From Nageia nagi (lineage: Eukaryota; Pinophyta), in the NCBI GenBank assembly GCA_050084985.1, contig JBITNC010000002.1, forward strand, positions 37,262,001 through 37,326,000: a stretch of 64,000 nt of DNA. The letters are read 5' to 3'. The translations under genes and the position numbers were made by a program. Below, piece by piece: positions 58,061 to 64,000 of this stretch (within the stretch, counting starts at the first letter, position 1; each line of letters opens with the position of its first letter). Under the pieces are notes generated by a model. It worked only from the letters and a program-made list of their open reading frames with translations, ran no database searches and was not told where the DNA came from.

Positions 58061-59189
58061 TTTAACTATGATCACCTCAACACCCTCTAATTATATAAAG
58101 GTAAATGCTACAATTCAATTAGAGGAAGACATTCTTATTACTTCAAATAATCCAATGGTTAGCACCCCTACAACTTCAGTACTTCAAGAATTTGGTTCTA
58201 TGGTTTCCACCAAAATAGTAAAATAGAGGAAAAATAAAAGGCTAAAGTGAAGCCCTAATTGAGGTTGGATTTAGACATAATTTCCATTTCCTTGTACTCA
58301 AATGAAGCATTTACTACAATCACACCATCTTCAAGTACTCCAAATCATCCATTAAAAATGACTATGACTTAGAGATGTATTGTTGATAAAAGCCATGACT
58401 AGAGCCAAGATCTTGGAAGAATATATTAGAAAACAAAAAAGTGGATAAATATATAAAATAAGATGTAAGTATAATCACAATTTTGAGACAATTAGCTAAT
58501 AATTATGTATGATATATATTGAATACAAAGGCATATTTCTATAAATACATGTTTTGGATCCCTATGAAAAAAAACTCTTCAATTTCCCTGACTCAAAAAA
58601 TAAATATGGAGTTACATTCTACATATTCTCAAAAGTATGCTTCTTACCCTTTACCAGGATAATGCACAAATTTAATAAATTTCTTTCAAAAAATAAAACT
58701 TAAATATTTTTGGATTTATCATTATAAAGCTCAAAATTTTATAATAGGTTAACAAATATATATATTTAATTTTTCCCTTAATATATATAAGACATAAAAA
58801 TTTTAAAATTGTACCATCCATTATGGTCATTGTGAAGAGAATTTGCCAACCTATTCTATAAATACATTGTAGAATGAAATCATACAATTGAATGAATTAA
58901 TAACATGCAACCATAATGAACACCAAGATTTATCTTGGAAATTCATGAAAGGGAAGCCAATAAAAAATAGATTTGCACATCCTTCTATATTATATTAGGT
59001 TTTCATTATGCCAATAAGGCATATTCCAATATAATAAATAGGAAAAATGAAGCATCATGACAACCTAAACCATAATATGGGATTATAATACCATGGGTTA
59101 CAACCACCCATAATCATAAACCATGATATAAAACCACCCATATAGATATATTAATCACACATTGGTTAATCTTGATAAATCTTTGATAG
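58061..59189. other. AT-rich region, no recognised gene
   Basis: No supported coding frame on either strand. Confidence 0.4.
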
Positions 59190-59630
59190 CTTGACGAATA
59201 TTTACCACTAAAATTTTTGCCCAATTATTTTTTCCATGATTGCATGCACCATCACCATAACCATCATAGCCAAACCAATCAATACCTTTTATAGTATTAG
59301 CCCTTCACCTACCATTGACATGCCCATATCGATTACCTTATCCACTTCCTTAGTTTTCCAAACCATGTTTTCTAAAAAAATTTCTCCAAAATCATGATGA
59401 GCATAAACGATATTGTACCAAACACTTAAAAAATTCCATAGTTGAAACCCTTAATATTATTTAAAAAATCTCTAATATGGTCTTGTTCAAGCTCAACCCT
59501 CATGCCAAATTCACCTTGCTCATGGCCAACACTTTGACCTTTACTATCTTCTCCTTGCAAAATCTTCACTTGTGTAGAAGCAAGGAGTTGAGTCCACATA
59601 AAGTGGAAGTTTTGGTACTTAGAAAATTTT
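59190..59630 (-). pseudogene. Possible decayed coding region, unknown
   Basis: Minus-strand translation gives short protein-like stretches such as GMRVELEQDHIRDFLNNIKG and NMVWKT, with stops between. No domain was recognised. It could equally be chance in AT-rich DNA. Confidence 0.25.
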
Positions 59631-59689
59631 TGAAGTAAATGGGATCTTGTTATATAAAAAATGAGATCTCATATTGCTTTAAAAACTCA

Positions 59690-59870
59690 AGCCAATAATA
59701 GGATCTCGTTATTAAATGGGAATGGGAGCAGGAATAGGAATAAGAACAGTAACAAGATCATGTTCCTATTCCCATTCTCATTCTTGTTCCCTTAAGTAAT
59801 AGGATCCCATTTTTTAAATAATGCCAAGATTCCATTTTTTAATAATAGGATCCCATTATTGTATTCCTTT
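59690..59870. repeat. Short direct and inverted repeats
   Basis: AATAGGATC(C/T)C(A/G)TTATT-type motifs recur four times. A purine-rich stretch, GGGAATGGGAGCAGGAATAGG, is followed by its imperfect reverse complement (TGTTCCTATTCCCATTCTC), which could fold into a long imperfect hairpin. Confidence 0.6.
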
Positions 59871-60111
59871 ATAATTGCACTCTGATTTGGGGTATTACCA
59901 TTATTCTTTTATTTCTTCATTCTTTTCAAAAATTCTTTCTATTCCAAATTCTATTCCCTTTAATAAGAAATCTGAACCTATTATAAGCCCTTATTCTGAA
60001 ACATTTTGGGTATTACTAATAGCTAGCTGTTGTTTATATAATCTGGCTATTGCATGTGCAAGTTTTTGTCTTAGATATTTTGCCTTGTAAATTTCCTATC
60101 AAAGTGTTAAG

Positions 60112-60262
60112 GAGTTGTGTAAATACAAAGTGTCTGAGAGTTGTGTAAATAAAAAGTGTCCAGGAGTTATGTAAATACAAAATGTTTGAGAGTTGTGTAA
60201 ATACAAAGTATCCAAGAGTTGTGTAAATACAAAGTATTTGGGAGTTATTTTAAATACAAGTG
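60112..60262. repeat. 26-bp tandem repeat, six units
   Basis: GAGTTGTGTAAATACAAAGT units start at 60112, 60138, 60164, 60190, 60216 and 60242, exactly 26 bp apart, with a few substitutions each. Confidence 0.95.
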
Positions 60263-60263
60263 T

Positions 60264-60430
60264 AAGATATCAAACAAAGCCTATCAATTTTGAGTGATGA
60301 CATCATAATTTTTGGTTAAAATCAATAGGTCTCAAAATAAGTAATGGAAAGTGATGATTCATGAAGATATCAAACAAAGCTCATTAATTTTAAGCAATGA
60401 TGTCATAGTTTTTGGCTAAAATCAATGAAT
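60264..60430. repeat. Tandem duplication of about 100 bp
   Basis: AAGATATCAAACAAAGC at 60264 and 60364, with shared downstream ATGA(C/T)(A/G)TCATA and TTTTTGG(C/T)TAAAATCAAT. Confidence 0.85.
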
Positions 60431-61944
60431 TTTGAAAGAGCTAGATCATAAACAAAGCCTAGAGAAAGGAAATAGAACCCATCAAACTAAGGTAAGAGTA
60501 ATGGGTAAGAAGTAACACCTAGGTAATCTGATCTTAGGTGTTTGAACCTTGGGGCCTTATTAATGTGTCAACTCCAACTCATTTCCACATAACAGTGGTA
60601 TTTTCTTCTAGAACCAAGTTGATATATTGATCATGAAACCCCATTACTCTGTTCATTCACATGTATAGTATGGATCATCAATAGTTGCAAAGAAGTAGAT
60701 ATCTACTGACATAGCACACTACTAAATCATACCTATCAAGTTGCAAATAATTACTTACTCAATCAGCTATAGTGCCATCATCAATCAACTATAAGGCCGA
60801 AGAAGGAGCAATCAACTACATATCAAAAGGATTGCATCTCTATGGGCATGACTATTCAAAATTTGCAAATTCCTAGATAGTCATGTTGTTGGTACTTATT
60901 TACTTTGTAATCTAACATACTTGTAGTATTTATTGTGAATAATTTTGCTTAGATTGCTTCATTCAAGATGAGTAATTATGTATATTAATAAGATCCAACG
61001 ACCCTACTGGGGAGCAAAATGTATAAATGGTAAACTATTAGAAGTTAAAGTGGTTGAACATTTTAGCAAATTTGCCTAGATTTGTAATATACTTTCACAT
61101 ATGACAATACAAACAAACAATGCTTTGTCCTCTTGCAACAAGTGGCTATTTATTGCTTTTGTGAATGTTATGTGTGAGATGTTTTCTTAAAATTATGACT
61201 ATGTATTGTGATTATGAGACCCCAAGGGTAATATAGCTTCCTATTCTTGATCCTGGCTATGGATTCCTACTTGTGCTATAATTCCTAGGTTGTACATTTT
61301 TGTTTTAATTTTTACTTCAATTTGCTTATCTTTTCCTTGTAACTCTTTACCTTTTTATCTTTCTTATTACTTTAAACCTTCAAAATAGATAGGAACCAGC
61401 CTATAATCTAGAGATTGAGTAGAAAATCAACATGAGCACATCTCCACCACCTTTTGCTCTCTTAAGGAACCTACCATTGAGGGCAATGGAGAACTCAACT
61501 AGACCAAACCCTTTGAGGTTACACTATATCGATCAATAGTAGAAAGTTCCATTTTTGGCATGCTTGACGGGACAAGAGCTAAATTACACATTTAGTAGAT
61601 GTAAATAGGCCAGATAGCCATTTATGGTGGGCTATCAATTGGATCCTTCAAAGATTATAAGGTTCTTTTAACCTTATTGGCAAATTTGTTATTAACCAAT
61701 CAACTTTTAAACCTTGGCACCTCCAAAATGTAGACTTACTAGAAGTAGTGTTAGAAATTCCTTTAAACAGCTTAGATTCCAAGAGCTATCAGTTCTTCAT
61801 AAGAGGACTAGATGAAATAATTCCTAGTTGTATCCCCAATAGTTCCCTTAAGGGTAATTCCACTATCAATCGTATTCAATTCAACCATAGAGAATCCTTT
61901 ACCTACTACTCATACTCCAAGCATGGCTCAACTAGTAAACTTTT
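60431..61944. other. Unassigned region
   Basis: No recognised gene. A plus-strand stretch from about 61431 begins MSTSPPPFALLRNLPLRAME and continues with stops to the LTR boundary. It could be a decayed gag, but no domain is recognisable. Confidence 0.35.
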
Positions 61945-63325
61945 TGTTGGAATGTATAATGCATTATTGTAAAGGTTTGTATAAATATTCTATGTAATTT
62001 CACTAATACTTAAGTGTATCATTTGATGCCTTAAGTATTTAAGTGAATATGATAATGTAACTTATCCTACACTCCCTATCATGAGCATACCCCTTTGGTA
62101 AAAGGAGTGCATGTCATGATATTATACATTGGATAAAAGGGTGATCCAAAGAGAGATTTTGGCCTATAAATAGAGGGCTCCATCTTTGTGATTACACACC
62201 AATTTGTGGAGTAAATTTATGCTATAGGATAGTGCATAGGAGTTGAGATTAGGAGGATTGTAAGAGAGTTGTATTTGTGATTGAAGTAAAGATCTAGTTA
62301 GTGAATGTACTCCTAGTTGGAGGAACCACTTACATCTTGTGTTATCTTTGTAAGATTGCTTTATGTGATAGTTAGATGTGAATTGAGAGCTTTCATATGA
62401 TCTTGGTAGTTTAGGATTGTTCATGTTATAGTTCAATTCTCTCATTTGGTATCATAGCTCCTTGGAAGCTCCTCTTCGCATCCTTGGTGTGGAAGCTCTT
62501 CTTCACTCCTCAACTTACTCTTCATTATGAGGTAAAATCAAGAGAAGGTATAATGTCCTTCATTTTATTTTTTGGGTCTTATTTTGCTAATAATACTAAC
62601 ATATTCTTTGCTATGTGTTAGCTTCTTTTTAAGCAAATATGATTAAGATATCTTGATAATGCAATTTTTTTATACTAACCTCTTATGTTAAGTTGCAATT
62701 TTTTTATTAAAAAAAAGGCTTAATACTTTGACATATCTTCTATTTAAGAGGATAGTATACAAAAAAAAAAAAAAAATTGTTTACCCTATAAGGCTATTTT
62801 TTTATCCTTTTAAGTTTAAAATAAAGGAGTGTTTTGTTTTTACAAAAATTACTATATGTTTAAATATGCTTTCATTTACACAAATTGTATAAAAATATCA
62901 ACACATAGTATTACAAAAATTACTATAGTGTTTTTTTTCAAAAATTAGTATAATCTTTTTCTTAAAATCAAGAGCAGGCAATTTTTTTCCAAAATTCATC
63001 TTACGAGCTCCACTTCATCCTTATTGAGTCTCTTAGTGGAAAGGAAAATTTGTGGCTTTCAAACTTTGACCACAATGTGAGTTAAACCCTCAACCTTTTG
63101 ATTTGAAGTCAAATGTGCTAATCCATTGTGCTATGTGGCCATATATCTATGGATTCTCTGATCTCTATGCACCTCCTCTCCTATGCCTCTAGACCATGCG
63201 ACCCCTCCTTTATGGATTCTTTTTTGTAGGACCTTGCAACCCCTATGTGACTCCTTTTTTTTACCTCCCTCATGTGTCTCCTTGTTTGACCTAGTACTCA
63301 TGGCTACGGATCTCGACACTCCCTT
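61945..63325 (+). mobile_element. Element V: 5' LTR and leader of the Element III subfamily, truncated
   Basis: LTR 61945-62444 (500 bp, TGTTGGAATG...CTCTCA, TATA box at 62165-62172), then primer-binding site TGGTATCATAGC (62447-62458) and a leader starting GGAAGCTCTTCTTC like Elements I and II. The leader is cut at 63325 by the start of Element VI. No coding sequence is present. Confidence 0.8.
63067..63139 (-). tRNA. Decayed tRNA-Arg-like sequence (pseudogene)
   Basis: On the minus strand a 73-base stretch reads GGCCACATAGCACAATGGAT, then GACTTCAAATC (anticodon arm) and GGGTTTAACTC (T arm), with the end CATTGTGGTC pairing approximately with the start. It follows plant tRNA-Arg(TCG) closely. 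Most differences are C-to-T or G-to-A, including TCG to TCA at the anticodon and TTCGA to TTTAA in the T loop. It lies inside the Element V leader. It is either a tRNA pseudogene or the head of a tRNA-derived SINE running towards 62980. Unlikely to be functional. Confidence 0.6.
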
Positions 63326-64000
63326 TGTTGGAATGTATAATGCATTATTGTAAAAGTTTATATTAAATATTCCATGTAAGTTCACTAATACTTAAGGGTA
63401 TCATTTAATACCTTAAGTATTTAAGTGAATATGATAATGTAACTTGTCCTACACTCCATGTCATAAGCATGCCCCTTGGGTAAAAGGATGTGCATGTCAT
63501 GCTATTGTACATTGGATAAAAAGGTGTTCCAAAGAGGGATTTTAGCCTATAAATAGAAGGCTCCCTCTTTGTGATCACACACCAATTGTGGAATAAAGTT
63601 ACACTATAGAATAGAAATGTAGGAGTTGAGATTAGGAGGATTGTAAGAGTTGTATTTGTGATTGAAGTAAAGATATAGTTAGTGGATGTACTTCTAGTTG
63701 GAGGAACCATTTACATCTTGTGTTATCTTTGTGAGTTTGTTAGATGTAATTGAGAGCTTTCATGTAATCTTGGTTGTTTAGGAATTATCTTATTAGTGTT
63801 AGTTCCTTCAAATTAGTATCAGAGCTAAGTGTTGAAGCTCTTCTTCAACATTTTTGGAGCTTCTTCATCCTTATTTATCATCTTTGGAGGTTTACTCTTC
63901 TTGTTCAAGGCAAAATAATTTAGAGATATAACCTTTTCTTATTGTTCATTTTGATACTAACATTCTTTTATGATTATGTTAGTTCAACCAATATATACAT
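63326..64000 (+). mobile_element. Element VI: 5' LTR and leader start, continues beyond window
   Basis: LTR 63326-63810 (485 bp, same subfamily as 61945 and 24535), primer-binding site TAGTATCAGAGC (63814-63825, one change from the common site), then leader with GAAGCTCTTCTTCAAC. It appears inserted, in the same orientation, into the Element V leader. The rest lies outside the window. Confidence 0.8.

Noticed and set aside
1-64000. CRISPR arrays, bacterial operons, rRNA genes or an intact host gene
   Set aside because: None seen; the tandem repeats lack CRISPR-like repeat/spacer structure and the content is plant repeats.

Overview
This is an AT-rich plant nuclear window made almost entirely of transposable elements and decayed gene fragments. 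I find no intact host gene. The plant assignment rests on Ty1/copia elements primed by initiator-Met tRNA, CACTA (En/Spm) elements with 3-bp target duplications, L1-type LINE relics and many pentatricopeptide-repeat (PPR) gene fragments. Old decayed repeats nested with young ones, plus many intronless PPR relics, would fit a large repeat-rich genome such as a gymnosperm, but that is inference and the species is not determined.

Layout. 1-790 is a degenerate tandem array with a period near 97 bp, its units carrying short hairpins. 1530-4757 is a long, heavily stopped coding relic of unknown family. 6240-6575 is a plus-strand PPR relic. 6860-10480 holds duplicated AT-rich segments. 10700-12129 is a decayed minus-strand coding-like region, interrupted by copia Element I (12135-21473, + strand, 5-bp target duplication ATTAT). 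22.0-24.0 kb holds a minus-strand LINE relic. 24535-25720 is the 3' end of a related copia subfamily. 26276 to about 31.5 kb is a decayed CACTA element with a TNP-type accessory gene. Copia Element II (31855-40906, - strand, target duplication ATTAA, LTRs identical by eye) lies inside older copia relics. A second copia lineage (Element IV, about 44969-53460, - strand) has landed in a PPR pseudogene. Its 3' LTR was hit by a CACTA element (46229-47730) carrying a histone H2B-like fragment, and that element was hit by a copia insertion of the Element I family that is now a solo LTR (46314-46729). 53461-55330 holds two tandem PPR pseudogenes. 56.5-58.06 kb is a LINE ORF1 relic. 60.1-60.43 kb holds tandem repeats. 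61945-64000 holds two 5' LTRs with leaders, the first enclosing a decayed tRNA-Arg-like sequence.

Elements I and II belong to one family, are about 9.3 and 9.05 kb long, and sit tail-to-tail about 10.4 kb apart. Each has a 3.3-kb leader carrying a captured PPR fragment and a possible leader intron whose removal would join an upstream frame to gag in phase. Each also has one gag-pol frame broken by nonsense codons, and a 1.2-kb 3' untranslated region holding an array of short hairpins whose stems vary in a compensated way from copy to copy. That hairpin array, shared by both elements and a related subfamily, is the strongest candidate for an undescribed structure here.
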